Part shown: in pieces, positions 1-10,129 of the stretch
Layout: every line of letters begins with the position of its first letter
Position numbering within the stretch: the stretch's first letter is position 1
Assembly (NCBI GenBank): GCA_029851415.1
Contig: CM056742.1
Span: 82,016,748 to 82,080,747, forward strand
From: Eretmocerus hayati
Taxonomy: Eukaryota > Arthropoda > Insecta > Hymenoptera > Aphelinidae
Length of the DNA: 64,000 nt
Direction of reading: 5' to 3'
Made by a program: the position numbers and the translations under genes
The notes under the pieces: generated by a model
Databases searched by the model: none
Seen by the model: only the letters and a program-made list of their open reading frames with translations
Told to the model about the DNA's origin: nothing

Positions 1-1847
1 CACTCTGGCGATTCTGAAAACACTTGAATGGTGTTATTGGACCCCCAAACAATCATGCAAAGAAAGTTTTGCCGAGGTGGTCTTCCGACTCATTCAAAGT
101 TGGTTCAAGGACACCGTGCCTAATATGAATTAATCAGTCATCCGTTGAATCTCGAGATCAAACTCGCAAAAATACTCAAGTCTTCGAAGCGGCATCTCGC
201 TACGTGCGTTCGAATTCACTGACCAGAACATGCACACTTAACCTCAAAAAGCTAGCTCATTATATTCAATAGTTATCTCAAAATCAACCATTGTTTCTTT
301 CTGCTCCCATTCACACTTATGGTGAGCGTTTTTTGATCTATCGATCCCTCAAGTCTCGTCACAATTCACCCGGAGCCACCAGCAATATATTTTGCGCGGG
401 GTTCTTTCTTCGATGCTGCTTTTTGTACCTCACCACGAACCTGTTCGTGGTTCGAACCTGTTCAGCATCACATTCAGATGTTGTATTACTGTTTAGTCCC
501 GTCTAAGGAAAGTTGTTGTGATATGTGCAGTGATCTCTGGTGCTGCTCTAACTATTTTCGTGTAAAACCTTCCATTGCGTATGACTCTTATCTAATCATC
601 TCAGCTAGACTCTCGCTCATGGTATGAGTCTTTACAGTCTTGACGTTCCACTCACATCCCTGCTATAAATTCCATTCAAAACGAACTGGCGTAGGTTGAC
701 TTCTAAATAGGTCCAGGAAATCGTACAAGGTTCATGTGTTTCATCCAAAGTCTTACTGTTACAAAGAAGCGTATTCACGCTCTATGTGGAGATCGGTAAA
801 TTGAACTCGAAAAAATTATTGGTTGAGAAGTCAATCAATATGGGAACTGGATCTAAACATGCATCTGGTGGACTTTGAGGGTGACTTTTTCTGGAATCCA
901 AGTATGTCTCCCGTAATGCTATTAATCTTTATACCCCTCAAAATGAGTTTACATGCAGTACTTAAACTGCTCAACGTGTCATGAGTTACTAATGCTCAAG
1001 TTGGAGTCCGTACTAGTTTTTGGTTTCCAAAAAATGATGGGGATCTGATGTATTGCCATACTTCTATGTTCCAGTCATTGATCACTCTTTACTTAGTAAC
1101 TTTGATCCTTGGCATTCTCTCTTATTGTTAAGCGGATGAACTAACTTGTGCTGGGTGTTTTCGCAATCCAGAAGTTTCTCTTCACCCGGAAACCCTTTTT
1201 CGCAAGCAACATCACAAGTGAATTCGCGAATCTTCCCATCAATTAGAGTCAAATTTTATCAACTAGTACCAATTTTTGCTAGCAAGAGTACAAAGTTGTA
1301 CTTCTCCAGATTTCTTCGCTATCGTTAGGGAATATTCATCTCAAAATTTAGCACAGTGCTGCTCATTGGGAGTCGACTCTTATGAATGAGATACGTGAAT
1401 GTTTCCTGGGTTTCCCTACATGCTACTCTTTACAGCATGTATTTTTCAATCTGAGAATTTACAATCATTACCATAGCCAAGTGTTGAAATCTTCCCCCCT
1501 CCCACGTCTTTCTTACGAGAGTTTAACTCGTCGTGTATGACCATCCATCTACCTGATAACTTCATTTGGGATGAAAATGTGAATTCAAACTCTTGCAAGT
1601 TACTAGATCAGGGGGAATATGTCGAGTAAATAATAAGTAGGATCTGACGTGAAACGAATGGAAAGAGATTGCAAGATATCGATTTCAACTCTTGAAAGTC
1701 ATAAGATCAGGGAGAGAATGTCGGGTAGTTGCTTGGCAAAATCTGAACATAAAACGCATAGGAATGATTGATTACATAACGATTCGATCGTCTCTGTAAG
1801 TTTGACCCAACTTGAGTTACTCATCATCTCTATTGACTTTTAAATTG
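1..1847. other. No supported gene
   Basis: Only scattered ORFs of 60-71 codons, none with recognisable motifs or a consistent frame. I see no tRNA, rRNA or clear repeat. The stretch ends at the first copy of the 593-bp terminal repeat. It may be non-coding host DNA or eroded element sequence. Confidence 0.6.
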
Positions 1848-2440
1848 TGTGGCGTCCCGAGCTTGCGAAAGCTCTCGCAGCATCAACCCCGGTGACATTC
1901 CCGGGACGAGAATGGTCTGACAGGGAAGGTGTGGCGTCCCGCGTTCAAGAGACGCCCCGTCTCACTCAGATTTTGTATAACTCGCAACAGTCGATATACG
2001 GAGTGATGTGAGGACTCGTGAGAGGGAAGCGGAGTCGATTTTGTCCAAAGCGTGACTTGTTGTCTCGCGTGACAATAGGTCACTCTACCCTCTGATCATG
2101 CGTGACATTAAGTCACGCCATTCATTCACTTCGCGTGGCAATGAGACACACTCCATTGAGCATGACAATAGGTCACGCTTGACTTAGTTTATGATTTCAA
2201 AATGATTTTGATGAAGCAATAATTATGATTTCAGAATTGACGCGAGCTGGCCCAGGCTATAAATGTGGGTCTGAACGTTGGCTCGCCGATCAGTCTTTCA
2301 AGTTTGGAGCTTCATTCATTCCGCTCGCGAGGTTTTGAGCCCATTTCGCCATTCGTTCCAAGTGCCTCAGAAAAGCACTCAAACTTTGTCGGATAGCGAC
2401 CGCGAGTGTAACTCGACCCCGCCGAAGGAAAGGGCCGGCG
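1848..2440 (+). repeat. Left long terminal repeat-like copy
   Basis: This 593-bp block starts TGTGGCGTCCCG and recurs without length change at 9315-9907, in the same orientation. It carries a promoter-like core: TATAAA at 2258-2263 and the insect initiator TCAGTC at 2290-2295, about 33 bp downstream. It also holds several palindromic GTGAC-N5-GTCAC motifs (2069-2083, 2102-2116, 2162-2176). Upstream of 1848 the two copies are unrelated, which sets the left edge. The true right edge may lie beyond 2440, near 2483 where the sequence reads CGCCCCA, because the right copy stops matching at the same point. LTR of a gypsy-type element is the best reading. Confidence 0.75.
2258..2295 (+). promoter_or_regulatory. 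TATA box and initiator in left LTR
   Basis: TATAAA at 2258-2263 is followed at an ordinary RNA polymerase II distance by TCAGTC at 2290-2295, matching the insect Inr. The same pair is found in the right copy, with TATAAA at 9725-9730. Confidence 0.65.
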
Positions 2441-3402
2441 TCCCAAGACCCAGCTGCTAAGGGCCAGCATTATATACGCCCCAGGATTCGTCCGACTAGC
2501 ATACTATCGTCTCAGCCTCGAGAATCTTGTAGTCTCACCAACGACTCCACCAGATTATCGAGTAATTATAAATACCGATATTATGGTAAGTTAGATTCAA
2601 AATTATGTTTGTGGCCACAATATTAAGATAGCGATTTTTAGGAAAACAGAATTGTAAAATCTTAATGATTTGTATGCAGAATTCGTTCATATTTTGTCTT
2701 GAATAAATCTATCCACTTCTACATCTGATTTCTAATTTCTCTAATAAAAATTGTAGAATCACTCGAAGAGATATAATTTCCGACATTGAAGTTTCATATT
2801 GGAAATCCGAGAATTTGGAGTATTTTAATATCAATCGAATCAATATATTCATCAATAATTCCTATTCCAAGATCACTCTATCTCGTTCTCCAATCCCTTT
2901 GATATCTCAGAGAACTTCCAAAGGATTATATATAGATATATATCAATGCATATATACTGATTTATATCCACGAACACGTATACGAATTACCTATACTGAA
3001 GCAGTGAGGAAGATACCAGCTATCAATAAGGAAAAGGTAGGTGCTACTGGGCAGTCTGCCCATACGACTGTTTCCAACGAACTCAAATATATTTGTTATC
3101 CCGAGCCCTCCGCTCGGGTCATAACATTTTTGGCATCCCTTATGGGGAACAGTCACAGTTGCACTCAGTTATCCCCTCTTGCACTCCCAAGTCCATTCTA
3201 CAGTTGACCTCATTACTGACTCAGACATATCACCAGATTGTGACACTCTCGGCAATTCTCCGGTCAAAAACACCGACCGCAATTTACGACTTGCTGATCT
3301 TGCGTTTTTCACATTCCATCTATGCCATCATGCTTTCAACACACCATTGCGCTCCGAAAACATTCTCCAGCTGCTATAATTAGATAGCCCCGCCCAAAGG
3401 CA
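2441..3402. other. Leader region of the degenerate LTR element
   Basis: AT-rich sequence between the left terminal repeat and the gag-like frame. It presumably holds the end of the LTR, the primer-binding site and the 5' leader, but I cannot place a convincing primer-binding site. Several overlapping ORFs of 64-130 codons in both strands look like chance frames. Confidence 0.5.
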
Positions 3403-4899
3403 ATGGATTCCCAATTTCCCTTAGTTCCATTTCTCGAAAATCTAGATCTACCATCGTTTAGTGGTTACAATGTCAACCCATATTATTTTATATAGAAAAT
3501 AACGGAGGTAGAGTCTATCACTTCTCATGATGAAAGTCTATTGGTAGACCATATTCTTAGTCGCCTATATGGCCCGGCATCCTATGCCTTCAAGAACTTC
3601 AAAATCTCCTCGGTGGATGAAGTCGTGCAACACATAACAAAGTGTTTCTTGAATACGCCATTTTACGAGAAATGTTGCCAAAAACTACTGGACTGTCGTT
3701 CAGAGCTCAGTCACGACCCCGATTGAAATTACGAAATATTATTTACAATCCTCGAGGGTGCTTACTGCATTCTTACAACCACTCACTTTTCGTCTGACCC
3801 AGTATACTATCAACTTTATCAAAATCTCGATGAAATTGCCAAAAGTTTTTACTCTAGCAAACTCCCTCCTGATTCACAATTCCGAATCGTCCCCGTCTTG
3901 GATTCCAATTCAATAGTCAGAAAACCATCCACTTTACACGGAATGCATACATTAGTCTCGACTCCATCACACTTTTTCACGAATGAAACCGAGTTTGTGG
4001 AGTTTTTGAGTATATGTGAGAACCTATCTCGTCCTCACCATGAGTTGAGAACAGAAACCAACGATTCAGAGCCACAAAAGCCCCAAATAGGCAACCCCCA
4101 ACCTGATACCGAACAGACTCAAACTTTCCTTTAGGCCCCGAATGAAATTTGCTCCGATCAAATGACCAAACAGGACCATGAACAACCTCGAGTCATTATA
4201 GACGAAAATATGTGCCCTGACTGTGATAGACTAGAACCAGCACATACCAGATGTATTGATACCCCACTCAAAACCTCGGAAATTCCTCTCGAACAATCAT
4301 CAAATCTCGAATTCTCACGCACACAGATCGTTTCTGACGAAAGGGCGCGTATTGATTGTGCAATTTTGAAGAATTGTGAACACAACGGCACACTCCCGAC
4401 GAATATAGAATATCCCAATACACCTCCCATGAAATTCACATACCCGGAACGTTTTTTTTTATCCTCGACGAATATAGAATATCCCAATACACCTCCCATA
4501 TAATTCACATACCCGTAACGTTTGCTCGATAGAAACTTTGAGAAATTTTTTAAGACAAAGACACAGAAGAGAATCAGATCATTTCTCATCCCAAAGTCCG
4601 CACTCATAGACATTCCTTCGGAATATTTGTCTCTTAAGACAGGTAACTCGGAACCGTTCATAACCTCTTTTCCCACAATCTCAGTATCATACATGCACTA
4701 TTATGGCCTCGAATCTTTGGTGGAGGAGTCCGATCACGCCTTTTCTCTCTCGCCACGTTCGACTCCCAAGCAGTCCAAACCAATATCAAACTCTATAGAA
4801 CGAAATTTACTACTCTCGAAATTCCCAAAAGGAGAAGAAAAAAAAACTTTTCAGAATTTAACCTTCAATAGTGCCTTGTTGATATTTGTGGCCCTTTGA
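3403..4899 (+). pseudogene. gag: Degenerate gag-like frame of LTR element
   Basis: One reading frame starts at ATG 3403 and stays in register for about 1.5 kb. It is cut by in-frame stops at 3493 (TAG), 3724 (TGA), 4132 (TAG) and 4501 (TAA) and ends at TAA/TGA around 4897. The first 240 codons have the look of a retrotransposon gag capsid: FSGYNVNPYYF near the start, then SRLYGPASYAFKNFKIS and VDEVVQHITKCFL. The rest is less recognisable and includes a local 70-bp tandem duplication at 4397-4520. No frameshift is needed to follow the frame, only stop removal. The protein is inferred to be the structural Gag of the element flanked by the 593-bp repeats. Alternative readings are a protein made by stop readthrough or simple decay; decay is more likely. 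Confidence 0.65.
4397..4520 (+). repeat. Two-copy tandem duplication, about 70 bp
   Basis: The segment beginning CGACGAATATAGAATATCCC occurs twice in a row, about 70 bp apart, inside the degenerate gag-like frame. The second copy ends in an in-frame stop. Confidence 0.8.
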
Positions 4900-7809
4900 A
4901 ACTCTTGCATTCGTATTCATTACATTAGACAGAAGTGAATTGATCAAACATTGAGTTCCCTAAACAAAAATAAAAATCGAGGAATCTATCCATAATAACA
5001 GGAAACAGCCAATCAAAATATCCACTGAAAAATTTGAGTAATCAAAAACGTACATTGCGTGACTAAATGTCACGTTGCGACAAAATTTCAAGCTGCGACA
5101 ATATGTAACGCTGCGATAGGATTCCACGCTGTGACTGAATATCACGTCGCGACGAAATGTCACGTTGTGGAATGATTGATAAAATTTGAGGCGTATGATG
5201 TATGAATTGGAATATTATTCCATGGAAATTATGGGCCTCAATTGCAGGATGATGATTTATTTTTTCTTCTGAGTTCACAGACAGATCATCATGAGCAAGA
5301 ATCGTCTGTCGAAAATCGTGTTTCCCGTATAGAGTACCTAAATTGGAGCCCAATGAACCACACGATCAAAGAGAAAAAAAAATAATACAAATCCAGATCA
5401 GTTCTGCTACTCCTCGTACCCTTTCTCACTATTTCTCGCACTATTCAAATCAATAAGAGCAGGTCTTAGAGCTCATACACAACTGATGACACCTTGGAGA
5501 CATGATCCTCTTGCCCCCCCCCCCTCCTCCAGTCTACCCACCGGAAGAACACACGAGATTCACGATGGACGATATGAACAGAACCTCTGACGTGACGAAC
5601 AAACGATGAACTTGGGAGAGTCAGATTGCAATTGCAGCGTCAGCTAGAATGCGTCACACCTTGAGACTTCTTCAAATTCGCATGCATAGCTCTTCTATGT
5701 CAACTCATTCCAATGATATAATTTCTACTCGACGAAAGTATATGAACTCATTCTAACGATATAATTTTCACTCAACGAAATTATACGATTGAAAATTCCC
5801 ACATTTTGAGGCAAGAACATGAAAATGCAGATCTGAACTGAATGATTTACACAAACATGTAAAATAATCCAATCAAAAGAAACATTCTGAGATATCATAA
5901 AATCCAAGAAAAGATTTATCATCCAATCCGTCGAAAGCGGACTAGTTCCACGCTAGCACATAGGGAGATTCCTCTGTGTTTACAACTTTTGGGAATACAA
6001 CAACCATTTTGAATGGAATCTTCATGAAATTTTCGGAGAAAAACCGCTACAGAATACAAATGTATTTTTGATATAATTCGCAGATAATCAAACGATATCT
6101 AAATATTGAACATTGTTCATTCGTAGTATGGAGTTGAGAATTTTCGCGGGATCATTAATAGATATTCGATTTATATCATCCTGGACAATATCATTTGAAT
6201 TACCACATGATAGAGAAAAGTTTCATGGATCGCATATGAGGGTTTCCATGGAACATTTGACTATTGACCCTCTAAAATGAAGAAAAATTTTTCTCATCGC
6301 ACACGTTCAAAATGGGTTTCATGTGATTCTTATACCTCGAAAACATGTGAAAAAAGTGGTGCCACTCTCTTCCAAGCCGAGGTATCTGGTTCAGAACGAA
6401 TTGTACGGAATTTCACACTTGAAACATTCGTGAATCAACTTCAATCGAACAGATTCGATTCAAAACATTGTCTAGACGATCGATACGGATTATATTTTGC
6501 CTGACTTGACTTTAAGATGAATTTCATCATTGATTTCTCCGAAATTCGATGTAAATTTCCAAAATCGAGTCAAGAGCTATGAGTCTCATTTCAATTTCTA
6601 GAATACACTGTGGTGTTATTTTGTTCATTTTTCAGCCGTATACTATGTAAAAATCAAGAAAATCGCGATACCATCACATTTAGCGGCTTATTTAGCTTAC
6701 CATCCGGATTCAAATATTTCTCCTCAGCTTCTCACAGAAATACCAATCGAAAATTGTAACTCAGAACAGTGTGGTTATATCCCTTTTGCGATGAAGAAGA
6801 AAGAGCACAACATTCCAATCCTGTGCTTTACGTTTCCTGAGTATGCCATCAAAAAATGACCGTTTTGAGAGCCAGTGGCGCGATAACTTTATGAGCTTTG
6901 AAGCTTTATAAAATTTGTCCGGATCAACGCACACTCACAAACCAAACGGGATTCGATTCGTCTTCTTTTCAACTTCGAGAACTCATTACTAAATTTTCCG
7001 TTTTGCACAAGGTATTTCATCAATTTCGTAAACAATAGCCAGAAAAAGTTTTCCCACAAAACTCAGTTACATCGATGAATGAGAGTTAATATCATAGCCA
7101 AATCAGCGCACACCTCTGAATCAAAGATTTTCTCAAAATATGAGATTAGTAGATGGATATATCATTCCACCGAAGTAGTTGAGGCATAGGTATTTTAGTT
7201 ACAGCCTCATCAGTTCAAAAAATCGCGTTGGTACGTTTGTAAACTACCCAAAAATCATCCTTCGCGGTCTGCTATTGACAAATCAGGATGCGTTTCAACA
7301 AAAAAGAATTGAGTCCATATTGAATGATGCCAAATACTATAAAATGCCACTCCTGCGCACTCCAAATAGTTCAAAATACTCTTGGAACACTGCAGTAACA
7401 CAAAAGTTAAAAGTTCCGTGGAAACTCTCATATGCGAGCCACATCGTATGCCTACTGTGGCAACCATTCAATATTTCCTTCCAATAACTTATATACTTTG
7501 TATACCTTATGATGGATGCCTACACCAATCTGACACACACATACAAATATCATGAAAACACAATGCACCAGCAAGTTTCAATGTTCCATGGATCATAAGC
7601 GTTTGAATCTTTGCGCCACTCACACGACATACGTGGTACATATCGCAACCAACAGATGACACCACCATGCGGTTTTACCGACCCAACTCGAGCTTTTAAT
7701 TGCTGACGCCGGAATTTGAATTCTCAAGTAACACGGTACGTATGAAATCTTGAGTGCTCGTCAGATACTGGCCCGGGTCGTGATTAATTAAAGCAACCAT
7801 TGTTCCCAC
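4900..7809. other. Non-coding interior of degenerate LTR element
   Basis: No protease, reverse transcriptase or integrase motif is visible on either strand, so the element appears non-autonomous or its pol has been lost. A 108-bp minisatellite lies at 5058-5165 and a C-run at about 5514-5524. The rest is AT-rich with short chance ORFs. Confidence 0.55.
5058..5165 (+). repeat. 18-bp minisatellite, six units
   Basis: Six exact-length 18-bp units, several containing the near-palindrome GTGAC...GTCAC. The same GTGAC-N5-GTCAC motif recurs in the terminal repeats of this element. Read on the minus strand the array gives a 6-residue peptide repeat (SQRxIL), which is a by-product of the repeat rather than a gene. 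Confidence 0.85.
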
Positions 7810-8691
7810 GTGGTCAACAACTTCAAGAAAGTGGTTCACCGTACTCAAATTGAGTTTACAAATTCCCAGGAATTTTACAATAGTGCCAGAGGAGATTTCT
7901 TGTTGAAAAATGCGGTGTATGCACACAGTGTACATACGTTCAAGAAATTTCTCCTAGATAACAATGTTCCGCGTTGTGAAGATAGTGTTCCTCAAATGCC
8001 AATAGTGCAATGCGGTGTGCAAACTGATAAAGTGATACAAGTGAGTGATCTACGTACTGTTCCGATAAATCCACTCAACGCTCATTCCATTCAGAACAAT
8101 AATCAACGGGATGAAAACATCAACCGAATGCACGGTGAATCGCCAGTTGATCTGCAAACAAGTGAGAGTGATCACTACGCACCATCCAGTGCAGCATCCA
8201 TGAATATTCAAACAGACCTCCGGCGTCTGACTCTGACATCCCATCTGTTGTCGAGTAATTCCGATCCTCAATCTGTTACCGTTCTACAATCATCATCATC
8301 ACCATCATCAACGGATGCAAGTTACAACTTGCGCCCGACTCATACTGAATCAGTTCCGATGACACCAAATCGAGCCCCACTAACGTGTAGAACATCAATA
8401 GCAAATCCGTCTACATCTTATCTCGCGGCTGATGTTTTGAATGGTAATTTGACACCCGCACCGGTATCCGCAGAAATATTAGCATTTTCTACAACACTGA
8501 CCCAACTGGATACAAGTCGCCCAATCCCGGATGCGATTCCATCAACATCATTTCTGGACGGAATTTTTCAAGTTTCTACACCATCCAACAACCCTCTCCA
8601 TTCAGAAACCAATGGAGATACGGATGATACTCTAGGGAATGAGATAAACAATCTAGAGAGGGACTCGCCCACCCTGTTTCTATGCTTGTAG
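7810..8691 (+). CDS. Hypothetical Ser/Thr-rich protein
   Basis: An 882-nt open frame; the nominal first codon is GTG, so the true start is uncertain and may lie on another exon. The first 60 residues look folded (TQIEFTNSQEFYNSARGDF), and the remainder is low-complexity and rich in Ser, Thr, Pro and Asn, with a poly-Ser stretch. No domain is recognised. It lies inside the LTR-like element, 620 bp before the right repeat, and overlaps the next ORF by 10 nt in a different frame, so the two may have been one protein separated by an indel or joined by splicing or frameshifting. It could be an accessory protein of the element or a captured host exon. Confidence 0.45.
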   Translation: MVNNFKKVVHRTQIEFTNSQEFYNSARGDFLLKNAVYAHSVHTFKKFLLDNNVPRCEDSVPQMPIVQCGVQTDKVIQVSDLRTVPINPLNAHSIQNNNQRDENINRMHGESPVDLQTSESDHYAPSSAASMNIQTDLRRLTLTSHLLSSNSDPQSVTVLQSSSSPSSTDASYNLRPTHTESVPMTPNRAPLTCRTSIANPSTSYLAADVLNGNLTPAPVSAEILAFSTTLTQLDTSRPIPDAIPSTSFLDGIFQVSTPSNNPLHSETNGDTDDTLGNEINNLERDSPTLFLCL

Positions 8692-9059
8692 AACTAACAT
8701 CTCCCATGGAACAAGGAAGCTCAAATCAAGACCACGAGTCTGACGGAAGTGAATCAAAAATCATGGAAGACCCTTTAGCCCAAGATGATTCGGATACCAC
8801 CAGCGTCTGCGATTCTGGAGCGACCAAGAGAGGACCATTCAATGCTGGAGGAATCCGACTGGAACGGAAGAGAGAGATGAATATACTACGTCAAGAAAGA
8901 CTCCGGGAGAGAAAACGCAAAGAACTCCAGAGCAACACTAAAAGTAAACCGTACTATTTATGCGGGAAGCTACACACTGAGCACCCCATCCACTGGCGGC
9001 ATGCACTCGTTGCAGAAAAACTCTTGCCGGACGAAAGTGCCTTGCAGAGTTGGGTCTGA
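8682..9059 (+). CDS. Hypothetical protein with basic and Cys/His-containing C-terminus
   Basis: A 125-residue frame that overlaps the preceding ORF by 10 nt. It has an acidic N-terminal part and a strongly basic helical segment (residues about 65-90, LRERKRKELQ), then Cys and His residues (YYLCGKLHTEHPIHWRHA). Just past its stop another frame continues with CKTCMTSKCDKRHEDEH, which suggests that a zinc-binding C-terminus has been cut off by a frameshift near 9050. No family is recognised. Together with the upstream ORF it may be one broken gene. Confidence 0.4.
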   Translation: MLVELTSPMEQGSSNQDHESDGSESKIMEDPLAQDDSDTTSVCDSGATKRGPFNAGGIRLERKREMNILRQERLRERKRKELQSNTKSKPYYLCGKLHTEHPIHWRHALVAEKLLPDESALQSWV

Positions 9060-9282
9060 AATCATTCCAGTGTAAGACATGCATGACATCCAAATGTGAT
9101 AAGAGACATGAAGATGAACATATTGAATGGGATCATACACAAACTCTTGAGATTCATGGATATACACACAAACACACATACACAACCCCCACGTATTTTA
9201 TCAGCTAAGTTTCGACCGGATGACGTTCCGATTCAATGAGACATCGTGATCTCGTGTCGACTCACTGCCTAACTCTGTTACA

Positions 9283-9314
9283 TTCTCGGGACGAGAATGG
9301 TCTGACGGGGGAGG
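9283..9314 (+). promoter_or_regulatory. Possible polypurine tract before right LTR
   Basis: The sequence GACGGGGGAGG sits directly before the TGTGGCG start of the right repeat, as a plus-strand primer would. Caution: nearly the same purine run also occurs inside both repeats, preceding an internal TGTGGCGTCCCG, so it may instead be part of a local duplication. Confidence 0.4.
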
Positions 9315-9907
9315 TGTGGCGTCCCGGGCTTGCAAAAGCTCTCGCAGCATCAACTCCGGTGACATTCTCAGGACGAGAATGGTCTGACAGGGGAGGTGTG
9401 GCGTCCCGCGTTCACGAGACGCCCCGTCTTGCTCAGATTTTGTATAAGTCGCAACAGTCGATATACGAAGTGATGTGAGGACTCGTGAGAGGTGAGCGGA
9501 GTCGATTTTGTCCAAAGCGTGACTTGTTGTCACGCGTGACAATAGGTTACTCTACCCTCTGATCATGCGTGACATTAAGTCACGCCATTCATTCACTTCG
9601 CGAGGCAATGAGACACACTCCATTGAGCGTGACAATAGGTCACGCTTGACACAGTTTATGATTTCAAAATGATTTTGATGAAACCATAATTATGATTCCA
9701 GAATTGACGCGAGCTGGCCCAGGCTATAAATGTGGGTCTGAACGTTGGCTCGCCGATCAGTCTTTCAAGTTTGAAACTTCATTCATTCCGCTCGCGAGGT
9801 TTTGAGCCTATTTCGACATTCGTTTCGAGTGCCTTAGAAAAGCACTTGAAGTTTGTCGGATAGCGACCGCGAGTGCGACTCGATCTCGCCGAAGGAAAGG
9901 GCCGGCG
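9315..9907 (+). repeat. Right long terminal repeat-like copy
   Basis: Matches 1848-2440 over 593 bp with substitutions but no net length difference, including TATAAA at 9725-9730. The match stops at 9907, where this copy passes into unrelated sequence leading to the satellite, so the downstream (U5) part is probably truncated. Confidence 0.75.
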
Positions 9908-10129
9908 CACTATACTTGTGGGGACTCAAGAGTGCCGGATAATCCGCTTCACTCGAATTCATGAGCTATCGAGATGAAACAAAATGGATTTTCTTCGTAA
10001 TTTCCTAAGCTACAAGATGTGCCTACCTGTTTTTTAACTTAGATGCGAAAGGGTGGAGGGGGGAGGAGTTGAATGGAAGAAAAAAATTAACACGGATTTT
10101 ACCGAAAAATGAACTTGGGGTGTCCGGGG
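9908..10129. other. Short unassigned spacer
   Basis: Sequence between the truncated right LTR and the first recognisable satellite monomer. It includes a G-rich segment at 10040-10070 and an A-run. Nothing coding is seen. Confidence 0.5.

Noticed and set aside
4158..4694. 178-codon minus-strand ORF
   Set aside because: Antisense shadow of the degenerate gag-like frame, and it contains the 70-bp duplication.
5063..5353. Minus-strand ORF with a SQRxIL peptide repeat
   Set aside because: The repeat derives from the 18-bp minisatellite; not a gene.
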